From NCBI GenBank assembly GCA_045047105.1, contig JASFYQ010000016.1, positions 1 to 64,000 of the forward strand: DNA of 64,000 bases, read 5' to 3'. The stretch's first letter is position 1, and each line of letters opens with the position of its first letter. Of this stretch, positions 33,247 through 41,347 are shown piece by piece. Both the position numbers and the translations under genes were made by a program. Under the pieces are notes generated by a model. That model searched no databases and was not told where the DNA came from. It was given only the letters and a program-made list of their open reading frames with translations. Origin of the DNA: JADGAU01 sp045047105. GTDB taxonomy: Bacteria; Pseudomonadota; Gammaproteobacteria; GRL18.

Positions 33247-35181
33247 ATGATTAAAGGCCTGACTTCAGCTCCCAGTAATACTGGCTCATCAGCTGATATT
33301 ATTTTATTAGTAGATGATAATCCAACTAATTTACAAGTATTGTATCAAACCTTACAAGGGCTAAATTTTAAAATTTTAATTGCTAAAAATGGAGAAGATG
33401 CATTAGAACTAGCAAATAAAAGCCAACCGGCATTAATTTTATTAGATATTATGATGCCAGGTATGGATGGTTTTGAAGTCTTAAATAAGCTTAAAAGTAA
33501 TGAAAACACCGCACAATCAGTAGTTATTTTTTTATCTGCTCTGGACGAAATTAAACATAAGGTTAGAGGATTAAAACTTGGAGCCGTAGATTATATTGCC
33601 AAACCCTTCCAATCATCTGAGGTAATAGCACGAGTTAAAACTCACTTAAAAATTTATCATCTTGAGAGATATCTGGAAGAAAAAAATCAACAACTAGAAT
33701 TAGATAATGCTAACATTCTTCATAGCATGAGTGAAGGTTTAATAGAATTAGCATTAGACGGGAAAATACGTTATGCCAATCAAGCAACCCTAAAAATGCT
33801 GGGATGGAATAAAAATGAAATTCTGGGACAGGATTTTCATTCTTTAATTCAGCATAGTAATGCCCATGGTGAACGTTTAATTCGCAATAAATCAATAATT
33901 TACAAAGGTTTACGTGAAAGGGAAAGTATTCAGTCTGATGAGCTGTATTTTTATAATAAACAGGGAAATTGTTTTCCTGTTGAATTTACCATGACTCCAT
34001 TGTTTAAAAACAAGGAATCAATAAATAAAACGGCTAATAAAACCCAGATTAAAAAACTAGGTACTTCCTTTATTTTATTTAAAAATATAAGTTTGCGGAA
34101 AAAAAATGATAAAGAATTACAACAGGCATTGCAAACGGTAGAAGATTTAAAAGAAAAATTACAAGCTGAAAATATTTATCTGCAGCAAGAAATTAAAAAT
34201 CAACAAAACTTCACAGGAATTGTTGGTGAAAGTAAAGCCTTAACTAAAGTTTTATCTGAACTGGAGCAAGTAGCCAAAACAGATACTACGGTATTAATAA
34301 ATGGTGAATCAGGTACTGGGAAAGAAGCCATTGCCAGGGCAATACATGAGCGCAGTTTGCGTAAAGATCGCCCCTTAATAAAAGTTAATTGTGGGGCTAT
34401 AGCAGAATCCATAGTTGAAAGTGAATTATTTGGCCATGTAAAGGGTGCATTTACCAGTGCAATTAATGACCGAATGGGGCATTTTCAGTTAGCGGATGGT
34501 GGCACTATATTTTTAGATGAAATCGGGGAGCTGAGCTTAGAAGTACAAGTTAAATTATTACGCGTTATACAAGAACAGGAAATTCAACCCGTAGGTAGTC
34601 AGGAAATTATTCATGTTGATGTACGCTTTATTGCTGCAACCAATCGAGATCTTAAAGCAATGGTAGATGACAAAACATTTCGTATGGATTTATTCTATCG
34701 ACTTAATGTTTTTCCATTATTAATTCCCCCTTTACGTGATAGACGTAGTGATATTCCGCTTTTAATTAAGCACTTTCTGCAATTAATTGCTAAAAAATTA
34801 AATAAACAACTAGACTCTGTTTCTAAAGAAAGCCTGGACTTAATGATGGATTATTATTGGCCCGGCAACATTAGAGAACTACAAAATATTATTGAACGCT
34901 CGGCAATTTTGTCACAGAGTAACATTGTAGAAGTGGATGATGCTTTATTACCAATGAATAAAGAAAACACCATGCTCTCTCAGGATGTACAAAATTCTGG
35001 CAACTCTATATTGTATGATTCATTAACTGGACTTACATTGGCAGAAAATGAACGATTATTTATTATCCATACACTAAAACAGGTAGATGGAGTAATTGGC
35101 GGGAAAAAAGGAGCTGCGGAAATATTAGGTGTTCCCGTTAGCACCTTACGTTCAAGAATGAAAAAACTGGGCTTAAATTAG
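33247..35181 (+). CDS. REC-PAS sigma-54-dependent response regulator with GAFTSA loop
   Basis: A 644-residue regulator. The N-terminal receiver has Asp67 in LLDIMMPGMDGF; a PAS region follows (about 155-280) and a coiled linker; then the AAA+ domain with Walker A GESGTGKEA and Walker B GGTIFLDEIGE; last a Fis-type helix-turn-helix (GGKKGAAEILGVPVSTLRSR). The sigma-54-contacting loop reads GAFTSA rather than the usual GAFTGA. It is downstream of the hybrid kinase and probably receives phosphate through it, directly or via a separate Hpt protein. Target promoters are not identified. Confidence 0.92.
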   Translation: MIKGLTSAPSNTGSSADIILLVDDNPTNLQVLYQTLQGLNFKILIAKNGEDALELANKSQPALILLDIMMPGMDGFEVLNKLKSNENTAQSVVIFLSALDEIKHKVRGLKLGAVDYIAKPFQSSEVIARVKTHLKIYHLERYLEEKNQQLELDNANILHSMSEGLIELALDGKIRYANQATLKMLGWNKNEILGQDFHSLIQHSNAHGERLIRNKSIIYKGLRERESIQSDELYFYNKQGNCFPVEFTMTPLFKNKESINKTANKTQIKKLGTSFILFKNISLRKKNDKELQQALQTVEDLKEKLQAENIYLQQEIKNQQNFTGIVGESKALTKVLSELEQVAKTDTTVLINGESGTGKEAIARAIHERSLRKDRPLIKVNCGAIAESIVESELFGHVKGAFTSAINDRMGHFQLADGGTIFLDEIGELSLEVQVKLLRVIQEQEIQPVGSQEIIHVDVRFIAATNRDLKAMVDDKTFRMDLFYRLNVFPLLIPPLRDRRSDIPLLIKHFLQLIAKKLNKQLDSVSKESLDLMMDYYWPGNIRELQNIIERSAILSQSNIVEVDDALLPMNKENTMLSQDVQNSGNSILYDSLTGLTLAENERLFIIHTLKQVDGVIGGKKGAAEILGVPVSTLRSRMKKLGLN

Positions 35182-35192
35182 GAATAGAGTAG

Positions 35193-35723
35193 ATGAAGAT
35201 TTCAATGATAGTAGCCATGTCTGCTAATCGGGTAATTGGTATAAACAATCAACTACCCTGGAGATTATCCGCTGATATGGCATGGTTTAAAAAACAAACA
35301 ATGGGTAAAACATTATTACTGGGAAGAAAAACCTGGGAATCACTTCCTCTTCGTCCTTTGCCTGGTCGCAGGCATATTATTTTGAGCAGCAATAATAACT
35401 ATCAACCCTTAAGTATTGGTGGAGAAAAACTTGAGGGTATAAATATAGCTACTTCAGTAGAACAGGCCATGGGTTTTGCAGAGGAAAACCTACAACAATC
35501 TAACGAAGAGTTAATGGTTATTGGTGGTGCAACAATTTATCAACTGCTATTACCTTTTTGTGATAAGCTATATATCACACAGCTTAAGGGAAATTTTAAT
35601 GGCGATGCCTGGTTCCCCGAATTTGATCCGCAGCAATGGCAAAATACATTTTTAGAAAGTCACCAGGCAGATGAAAAAAATCAATATGATTTTGATTTTA
35701 TAATAAAAAAAAAACTTAAATGA
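35193..35723 (+). CDS. folA: dihydrofolate reductase
   Basis: A 176-residue enzyme reducing dihydrofolate with NADPH. The N-terminal MIVAMSANRVIGINNQLPWRL with the substrate-binding acidic site nearby, GKTLLLGRKTWESL, PGRRHIILS and VIGGATIYQLLLPFCDKLYIT are all standard. It lies 11 bases after the sigma-54 regulator; two small genes follow closely, suggesting a short operon. Confidence 0.95.
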   Translation: MKISMIVAMSANRVIGINNQLPWRLSADMAWFKKQTMGKTLLLGRKTWESLPLRPLPGRRHIILSSNNNYQPLSIGGEKLEGINIATSVEQAMGFAEENLQQSNEELMVIGGATIYQLLLPFCDKLYITQLKGNFNGDAWFPEFDPQQWQNTFLESHQADEKNQYDFDFIIKKKLK

Positions 35724-35732
35724 GCTAAATAC

Positions 35733-36206
35733 TTGAGTATTAAAAGGCTTAGTCCTTATTTATTAATTTTAAATTTAGTTGTTTTTTTTATCTTTAGTGT
35801 TTCAATAACACTGCTGGCTGCGGATAAAAAATTAATTGAACCAGTTGATATTATTTATATTGACGAGATGAATATTATCAAACAACGTTTATTAGCTTGG
35901 GCTAATAGTTGGGAAAAGGGGGATAGTATACGTTATTTAAGCTTTTATATAGATAATTATGCCCCCATTGCTATGTCCAACCAGAGCTGGAAAAAACTTC
36001 GCATCCAACGAGTTAATAAAAGCAGACAGATAAAAATTAATATTTTATTCGAAAATATTTCATTAAATGGCGATGCAAGTCGGGCGGAAACAATATTCTG
36101 GCAAGATTATCAATCCAGCACTTATCAAGATGAAACTAAGAAAAAGATAATCTGGAAAAAAAAAGGTTCAAAGTGGTTAATAAAAAAAGAACTTACAATT
36201 AAATAA
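35733..36206 (+). CDS. exported protein with Cds6/NTF2-like domain
   Basis: A 157-residue protein started by TTG, with an N-terminal membrane or signal segment (residues about 8-30, ending near LLAADK). The rest (LLAWANSWEKGDSIRYLSFY...FWQDYQSSTYQDETKKKIIWKK, ending WLIKKE) matches the small NTF2-like domain attached to L,D-transpeptidases and other envelope proteins (Cds6-like). Here the domain stands alone without a catalytic partner. A structural or binding role at the cell wall is inferred. Confidence 0.65.
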   Translation: MSIKRLSPYLLILNLVVFFIFSVSITLLAADKKLIEPVDIIYIDEMNIIKQRLLAWANSWEKGDSIRYLSFYIDNYAPIAMSNQSWKKLRIQRVNKSRQIKINILFENISLNGDASRAETIFWQDYQSSTYQDETKKKIIWKKKGSKWLIKKELTIK

Positions 36207-36211
36207 TCCCC

Positions 36212-36745
36212 ATGTTAATAAATGACAAATACTTTGTAGAATTTAAAAAATTAATTGATTACCATGTTCGTGGCCAATTAAATTCTAAGAGAAATAACGC
36301 CTTATATTTAGAGATCAGTAATTACCTCAAAGATCCCGATATTGATGATTTTAAATTAGAGGTGATTGCAATAAAAATAATACAGCTTGGGGCAAATTAT
36401 GAATCCTTTGTCTCCGCTTTATTATTTAAATCCATGCCTGATAATTTTACCCGCAAGGAATTATTAGCACTTGAAGCTGAACTCTATCGCTATATAGAAA
36501 AAGAATTATATGGCAAAGGAATGGATAAATTATTTACCCAAAAACTTATCGAACAAACATTGATTTTTTCACCAGAAATTTCTCCAGCGCTTGCTGAAAA
36601 AAAAGCCATTGGAAATTGGGGCTGGTTAATTCCTCACGCTTTAACTCAAATAGTAATTGAAGCAATTTTTAAAAAAATACAAGCAGCAATACTAGAGCAC
36701 AAAAAAGTTAATCGTAAAGGCAGAATTAGAATAAAAAAAATGTAA
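36212..36745 (+). CDS. hypothetical protein, helical, 177 residues
   Basis: I do not recognise this family. The protein is predicted soluble and mainly helical, lacks a signal peptide, and has a basic C terminus (KKVNRKGRIRIKKM). A mildly hydrophobic segment (WGWLIPHALTQIVIEAIF, about 145-162) could be a buried or amphipathic helix. It starts five bases after the previous stop and precedes galU by 55 bases. Its reading frame and codon use match its neighbours, so it is likely a real gene. Confidence 0.7.
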   Translation: MLINDKYFVEFKKLIDYHVRGQLNSKRNNALYLEISNYLKDPDIDDFKLEVIAIKIIQLGANYESFVSALLFKSMPDNFTRKELLALEAELYRYIEKELYGKGMDKLFTQKLIEQTLIFSPEISPALAEKKAIGNWGWLIPHALTQIVIEAIFKKIQAAILEHKKVNRKGRIRIKKM

Positions 36746-36800
36746 TTAGAATAAACCTTAAAATCTCTATTTATGAAAAATACTTATAATAAGGACGGAT

Positions 36801-37625
36801 ATGATAAAAAAATGTTTATTTCCAGCAGCAGGCTATGGCACTCGGTTTTTGCCAGCAACTAAAGCAATGCCAAAAGAAATGTTACCTATTGTAAATAAGC
36901 CATTGATTCAATATGGTGTTGAAGAAGCCTTACATGCGGGTTTAACGGAAATAGCTCTGGTTACAGGTCGAAGTAAACGAGCTATTGAAGACCATTTTGA
37001 TAATAATTACGAATTAGAACATCAAATTAAAGGCACCAGCAAGGAACAATACCTTGATAATATTCGTGAAGTAATGGAAACCTGTACCTTTTCTTATACC
37101 AGACAACGTGAGATGAAAGGTTTAGGCCATGCGATTTTAACAGGTGAAACCTTAATTGGTGATGAGCCTTTTGGGGTTTTGTTAGCGGATGATTTATGCT
37201 TACATGCAAGTGACGGTGTTTTAGCTCAAATGGTTACCTTATATAATCAATTTCGTTGTAGCATTGTTGCAATTGAAGAAGTTCCTCAGGATGAAACCCA
37301 CAAATATGGAATAATTAAAGGTACTCCCATTCGTGATGATATTTATCAGGTAAGTGAAATGGTTGAAAAACCGAATCCTGAAGATGCTCCTAGTAATCTG
37401 GCAATTATTGGACGTTATATTCTGACCCCGGATATTTTTGATATTTTACGCCAGACAAAACCTGGAAAAGGTGGAGAAATCCAAATTACCGATGCTTTAA
37501 ATGAGCAGGCTAAAAAGGGCTGTGTGCTAGCCTATAAATTTAAAGGAGAACGCTTTGATTGTGGTAGTATCAGTGGTTTTATTGAGGCAACCAATCACTG
37601 TTACCAACATTATCATAATAAATAA
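36801..37625 (+). CDS. galU: UTP-glucose-1-phosphate uridylyltransferase
   Basis: A 274-residue nucleotidyltransferase that makes UDP-glucose for exopolysaccharide, LPS core and trehalose synthesis. The signature FPAAGYGTRFLPATKAMPKEMLPI is intact, as are GLGHAIL, LLADDLC, VEKPNPEDAPSNL and ERFDCGS. AAGGACGG serves as the ribosome site. A type II secretion-type ATPase follows after 36 bases. Confidence 0.95.
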   Translation: MIKKCLFPAAGYGTRFLPATKAMPKEMLPIVNKPLIQYGVEEALHAGLTEIALVTGRSKRAIEDHFDNNYELEHQIKGTSKEQYLDNIREVMETCTFSYTRQREMKGLGHAILTGETLIGDEPFGVLLADDLCLHASDGVLAQMVTLYNQFRCSIVAIEEVPQDETHKYGIIKGTPIRDDIYQVSEMVEKPNPEDAPSNLAIIGRYILTPDIFDILRQTKPGKGGEIQITDALNEQAKKGCVLAYKFKGERFDCGSISGFIEATNHCYQHYHNK

Positions 37626-37661
37626 ACTTACTCACTATTTAACGCATTACTAAAATAACCC

Positions 37662-39458
37662 ATGCTCATTACTAATAAACAATCCTCAACAAAATTAAAA
37701 CTGTTAAAAGTTGTTACCTGGCTTATCAATGATAAAATCATAGATAATGATAAATTAGCCATGATAAAAAATTTTTGTAATCAGGGGCAATCTGATTTTG
37801 ATCTGAGTGTATTAGATAATAATGCTATAAATAGCCATCCATTTATCTATATCTCTCAGAGAAAATGGATAAATAAAAATACTAACCGTCCCATTACTAT
37901 GGGCGATCTAATGAAATGGTTTTCAATAAAAACCAAGTTGAAATATTACAAAATAGATCCCCTTAATATTGATGTTCCCAGTATTACCAGCATAATTTCT
38001 ATTTCTTATGCACGTCATTTTAATATTTTACCTGTTGAAGTTACTTCCAACATTGTAACTATTGCAACAGCAGAGCCATTTGAGCTTGACTGGAAAACAG
38101 AAGTTGCTCGAATTAGTGCAAAAAAAATCCACCTTGTATTGGTAGACCCAGAACAAATTACACGATATATCAACGAATTTTATAATGTCGCAAATTCAGT
38201 TATTAATGCAAATATATCCAGTCAAAAGGAGGGTATAAAGCTACAAAATTTTGAACAATTATTAGATTTAGGTCGAAAGGGTGAGCTGGATAGCAATGAT
38301 CATCATGTAATCAGCATTGTAGATTGGTTATTACAATACGCCTTTGAGCAAAGAGCCAGTGATATTCACCTGGAACCCAGAAGAGAAATTGCAAATATTC
38401 GATTTAGAATTGATGGTAAAATGCAATTGGTATACGAGATTCCTACTTTGGTCTTAGCTGCAGTTTCAAGTCGGATTAAAATTTTAGCACGTATGGATGT
38501 GGCAGAAAAAAGGCGCCCGCAGGATGGGCGGATTAAAACCCGCGATCCAGATAATAATGAAATAGAATTGCGCTTATCTACCATGCCAACTGCTTTTGGT
38601 GAAAAGCTGGTGATGCGTATTTTTGATCCCAAAGTATTGCAACTAAATTACCAACAACTGGGGTTTTCTGATAAAAATACCAAACAATGGAATGATTTAA
38701 TTAATCAGCCCCATGGTTTAGTGCTGGTTACTGGGCCGACTGGTTCAGGTAAAACCAGTACCTTGTATACCACTTTAAGGCAATTAGCAACCCCTGATGT
38801 AAATGTCTGTACCGTTGAAGATCCTATAGAAATGGTTGAAGCAAGTTTTAATCAAATGCAAGTACATGAGCAGATTGATTTAACTTTTGCCAGTGGTATT
38901 AGAACTTTATTAAGACAAGATCCCGATATTATTATGGTTGGAGAAATACGTGATCTGGAAACTGCAGAAATGGCTATTCAGGCTGCTTTAACAGGACATC
39001 TGGTGTTATCAACTTTACATACTAATGACAGTGCTTCCGCTATTATTCGATTAATGGATCTGGGTATTCCACACTATTTATTACAAAGTAGTTTATTAGG
39101 TATTATGGCACAACGCTTAATTCGAGTATTATGTCCCCATTGCAAACAAGATATAGAGCATAGTGAAAGAAGCTGGGATGATTTTGTTGAGCCTGAAACA
39201 ATAGCGAAGCCAGAGAAATTATATGTTGCAAAAGGTTGTGAAAAGTGCCGTAATACGGGATACATTGGGCGAACGGGTTTATATGAAATTTTACCCATCA
39301 GTGAGCAATTTAAAAAATTATTCTCTGCTCATACTGATATTAGTTTATTAAAACAGCAATTGATCAAAGAACAAATTGACACTATAAAATTGAGCGGCAT
39401 CAAAAAGATAACCGCTGGAATTACTACTATAGAAGAAGTTTTAAAGGTTTCTTCTTAG
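37662..39458 (+). CDS. GspE/PilB-type secretion or pilus ATPase
   Basis: A 598-residue hexameric ATPase. The N-terminal part (about 70-185) resembles the MshEN/GspE-N cyclic-dinucleotide or GspL-binding region. The motor domain has Walker A GPTGSGKTS, the Asp box DIIMVGEIRDLETAEMAIQAALTGH, the His box LSTLHTN, and a four-Cys zinc site (CPHC ... CEKC). It is most like GspE or MshE families; PilB and GspE cannot be told apart by eye. No pilin, GspF or secretin gene is nearby, so it is an isolated ATPase gene. Confidence 0.86.
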   Translation: MLITNKQSSTKLKLLKVVTWLINDKIIDNDKLAMIKNFCNQGQSDFDLSVLDNNAINSHPFIYISQRKWINKNTNRPITMGDLMKWFSIKTKLKYYKIDPLNIDVPSITSIISISYARHFNILPVEVTSNIVTIATAEPFELDWKTEVARISAKKIHLVLVDPEQITRYINEFYNVANSVINANISSQKEGIKLQNFEQLLDLGRKGELDSNDHHVISIVDWLLQYAFEQRASDIHLEPRREIANIRFRIDGKMQLVYEIPTLVLAAVSSRIKILARMDVAEKRRPQDGRIKTRDPDNNEIELRLSTMPTAFGEKLVMRIFDPKVLQLNYQQLGFSDKNTKQWNDLINQPHGLVLVTGPTGSGKTSTLYTTLRQLATPDVNVCTVEDPIEMVEASFNQMQVHEQIDLTFASGIRTLLRQDPDIIMVGEIRDLETAEMAIQAALTGHLVLSTLHTNDSASAIIRLMDLGIPHYLLQSSLLGIMAQRLIRVLCPHCKQDIEHSERSWDDFVEPETIAKPEKLYVAKGCEKCRNTGYIGRTGLYEILPISEQFKKLFSAHTDISLLKQQLIKEQIDTIKLSGIKKITAGITTIEEVLKVSS

Positions 39459-39468
39459 CTCTATAAAA

Positions 39469-39975
39469 TTATTTTTTATTCTTCTTTTTAGTTTTCTTTT
39501 TATCCACTTTTTTGGATTTTTTATCCTTTTTCTTTGTTTTTAGATCAACTTTTTTATCTTTTTTCTTCTTAACTTTATTTGCTTTAAGCTGTTCTTTTTT
39601 GGTTGTTTCTGGTTCTTTTTCAGGAGCTTTTTCTACTGTAGTTACTTTAGCCGTTGTTGTTGCTTTCTTAGCAGCTGCCTTTTTAGTTGTAATAGTTTTA
39701 GCAGGAGTTTTTTTAGCTGTGGTGCTTGATATGCTAGTAGATTTTGTTCTTGCATCAAACAAAGCAATTCCTTTCCTTCTATATGAACCCACCAAATAGC
39801 GTACCTGACCAATACTTAAACCACTATGCACTGCGGCTTGTTGGTAGGTATTACCATTATGTATAAATAATAAAGCAATAGCCCGTTGTTGTGCCAGGCC
39901 CTGCTGAGTATTTTTAATTTGATTACATTTTTTAACTTCTGTAGAGTTTAATACAATAGGCTGTATACGTGTCAT
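39469..39975 (-). CDS. HTH protein with histone-H1-like lysine-rich tail
   Basis: A 168-residue protein in two parts. Residues about 1-82 form a helix-turn-helix module (AIALLFIHNGNTYQQAAVHSG, SIGQVRYLVGSYRRKG) like the N-terminal DNA-binding part of IS630/Tc1-type transposases. Residues about 85-168 are an unstructured Lys/Ala/Thr tail that ends in nearly pure lysine (KKKTKKKNKK), like bacterial H1 homologues or AlgP. It probably binds DNA as a nucleoid or regulatory protein. No transposase catalytic domain is present. The convergent GspE-type gene ends ten bases away. Confidence 0.75.
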   Translation of the reverse strand: MTRIQPIVLNSTEVKKCNQIKNTQQGLAQQRAIALLFIHNGNTYQQAAVHSGLSIGQVRYLVGSYRRKGIALFDARTKSTSISSTTAKKTPAKTITTKKAAAKKATTTAKVTTVEKAPEKEPETTKKEQLKANKVKKKKDKKVDLKTKKKDKKSKKVDKKKTKKKNKK

Positions 39976-40050
39976 ATTTTTTATCCTTTATTTTTGTATC
40001 AAACAGTTAGTTTAATACTAATCGTTTAATTTGGCAAAGGGGAAAGGACT

Positions 40051-40455
40051 TTATATAAAAAGCTGGCTTATCTCATCAGGCAAGGGAATTTTATAATGCG
40101 TTGTTTTATCAATAGCTATGTGAACGGTTTTTGCATTGGCTAATAGCACTTGCTTGGGATTGTAAAGCAGGTAACTGAGGGTAAAGGTATATACGCTGGT
40201 TTTTTCTAAAAATAATTGTATCTCAATATTTTCACCCAGTCTCATAGCCTGTTTATAATCGGCTTCACTATGTATAATGGGCAAATGGTAATGCTTGGTA
40301 GCCAATAGATCGGTGAGTGGTAGTGATGCAAACTGCATAAAACTTTCATAAACACCATGAACAATCTCATATATCTGTCCAAAATATACAACACCTGCGG
40401 TATCGGTATCTTTGAGTTTAATTTGATAATAACCTTGGTATAATGGTAATTTCAT
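40051..40455 (-). CDS. hotdog thioesterase, MenI-like (DHNA-CoA hydrolase candidate)
   Basis: A 134-residue 4HBT-family enzyme. The N-terminal motif (KDTDTAGVVYFGQIYEIVHGVYE) carries the catalytic Asp of the 4-hydroxybenzoyl-CoA thioesterase group; LPIIHSEADYKQAMRLGE and the ending KIPLPDEI resemble the cyanobacterial/plant 1,4-dihydroxy-2-naphthoyl-CoA hydrolases. UbiE/MenG and a MenE-like ligase lie just across the divergent promoter region, which supports a menaquinone role. A general YbgC-like acyl-CoA thioesterase is the alternative. Confidence 0.78.
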   Translation of the reverse strand: MKLPLYQGYYQIKLKDTDTAGVVYFGQIYEIVHGVYESFMQFASLPLTDLLATKHYHLPIIHSEADYKQAMRLGENIEIQLFLEKTSVYTFTLSYLLYNPKQVLLANAKTVHIAIDKTTHYKIPLPDEISQLFI

Positions 40456-40591
40456 ATTTTGAGTATCATATATTTTTTTAATTAAATCTGTAATATTTAG
40501 CTGGCATTGCTAAAAATAATCTCATATTACTTTATAATATTGTAGTAGATGAAATCTTATTTTTCTAGAAAATCATAATAAGAGCATAATA

Positions 40592-41347
40592 ATGAATAGT
40601 AAGTCCGATCAATTAGCGCAAAGTTTTGGTTCCCAAGAGGTGGCTCAAGATGAACGAAAAAGAAAAATACGAAAAGTTTTTCAAGCCGTTGCTCCTAGAT
40701 ATGACTTAATGAATGATGTAATGAGTTTTGGCATACATCGCTTATGGAAGAAAAAATTAATACAGGCCTTTGCCAATAAAACAGCTCAAACTATTGTTGA
40801 TTTAGCAGGTGGAACAGGGGATATTGCACGAGGAATGAGTTTATTAAAACATAAAGTTATTCTTGTTGACCAAAGTTTAAATATGATTCATGCAGGTAAA
40901 ATTGAAGAAGTAGCAAACATTAGTTATATTAATGGAACAGGTGAGCATATTCCTTTAAAAGATAATTCGGTAGATGCTTTAACTATTTCCTTTGGTATTC
41001 GTAATATGACCGATATAAAGCTATGTATAGCGGATATTTTGCGTGTTTTAAAACCAGGAGGGAAATTTTATTGCCTGGAGTTTTCAAAACCTGCTTTATT
41101 TATTCGTCCTTTTTATGCCCTGCATAACCGTTTTATTATTCCTCGCCTAGGCGCTGCAATTGCAAAACAACCGCTTGCTTATCAATATTTAATTGAATCT
41201 ATACGGCGTTTTCCTGATCAAATAGAAATGAAAGAATTGTTTGAATATGCTGGATTTCATCAGGTAAGTTATCAGAATTTAAGCTTTGGTATTGCCTGTA
41301 TTCATAAGGGAGAAAAACCCTTAGAAGTAGCAGATTCCAGCAATTGA
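40592..41347 (+). CDS. ubiE: ubiquinone/menaquinone C-methyltransferase
   Basis: A 251-residue SAM-dependent methyltransferase that methylates demethylmenaquinone and the ubiquinone precursor. The motifs VAPRYDLMNDVMSFGIHRLWK, VDLAGGTGDIA and ISFGIRNMTD, plus the C-terminal CLEFSKP and FGIACIHKG, are diagnostic. The ATG is preceded by TAAGAG at 40579. Its stop (TGA at 41345-41347) overlaps the TTG start of the MenE-like ligase, indicating coupled expression. A TATAAT box at 40533-40538 may belong to its promoter. Confidence 0.95.
   Translation: MNSKSDQLAQSFGSQEVAQDERKRKIRKVFQAVAPRYDLMNDVMSFGIHRLWKKKLIQAFANKTAQTIVDLAGGTGDIARGMSLLKHKVILVDQSLNMIHAGKIEEVANISYINGTGEHIPLKDNSVDALTISFGIRNMTDIKLCIADILRVLKPGGKFYCLEFSKPALFIRPFYALHNRFIIPRLGAAIAKQPLAYQYLIESIRRFPDQIEMKELFEYAGFHQVSYQNLSFGIACIHKGEKPLEVADSSN

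Noticed and set aside
39512..39799. A 95-residue plus-strand frame opposite the lysine-rich protein.
   Set aside because: It is the shadow of the Lys-rich tail (AAA/AAG read as TTT/CTT gives a false Phe/Leu membrane protein) and has no ribosome site.
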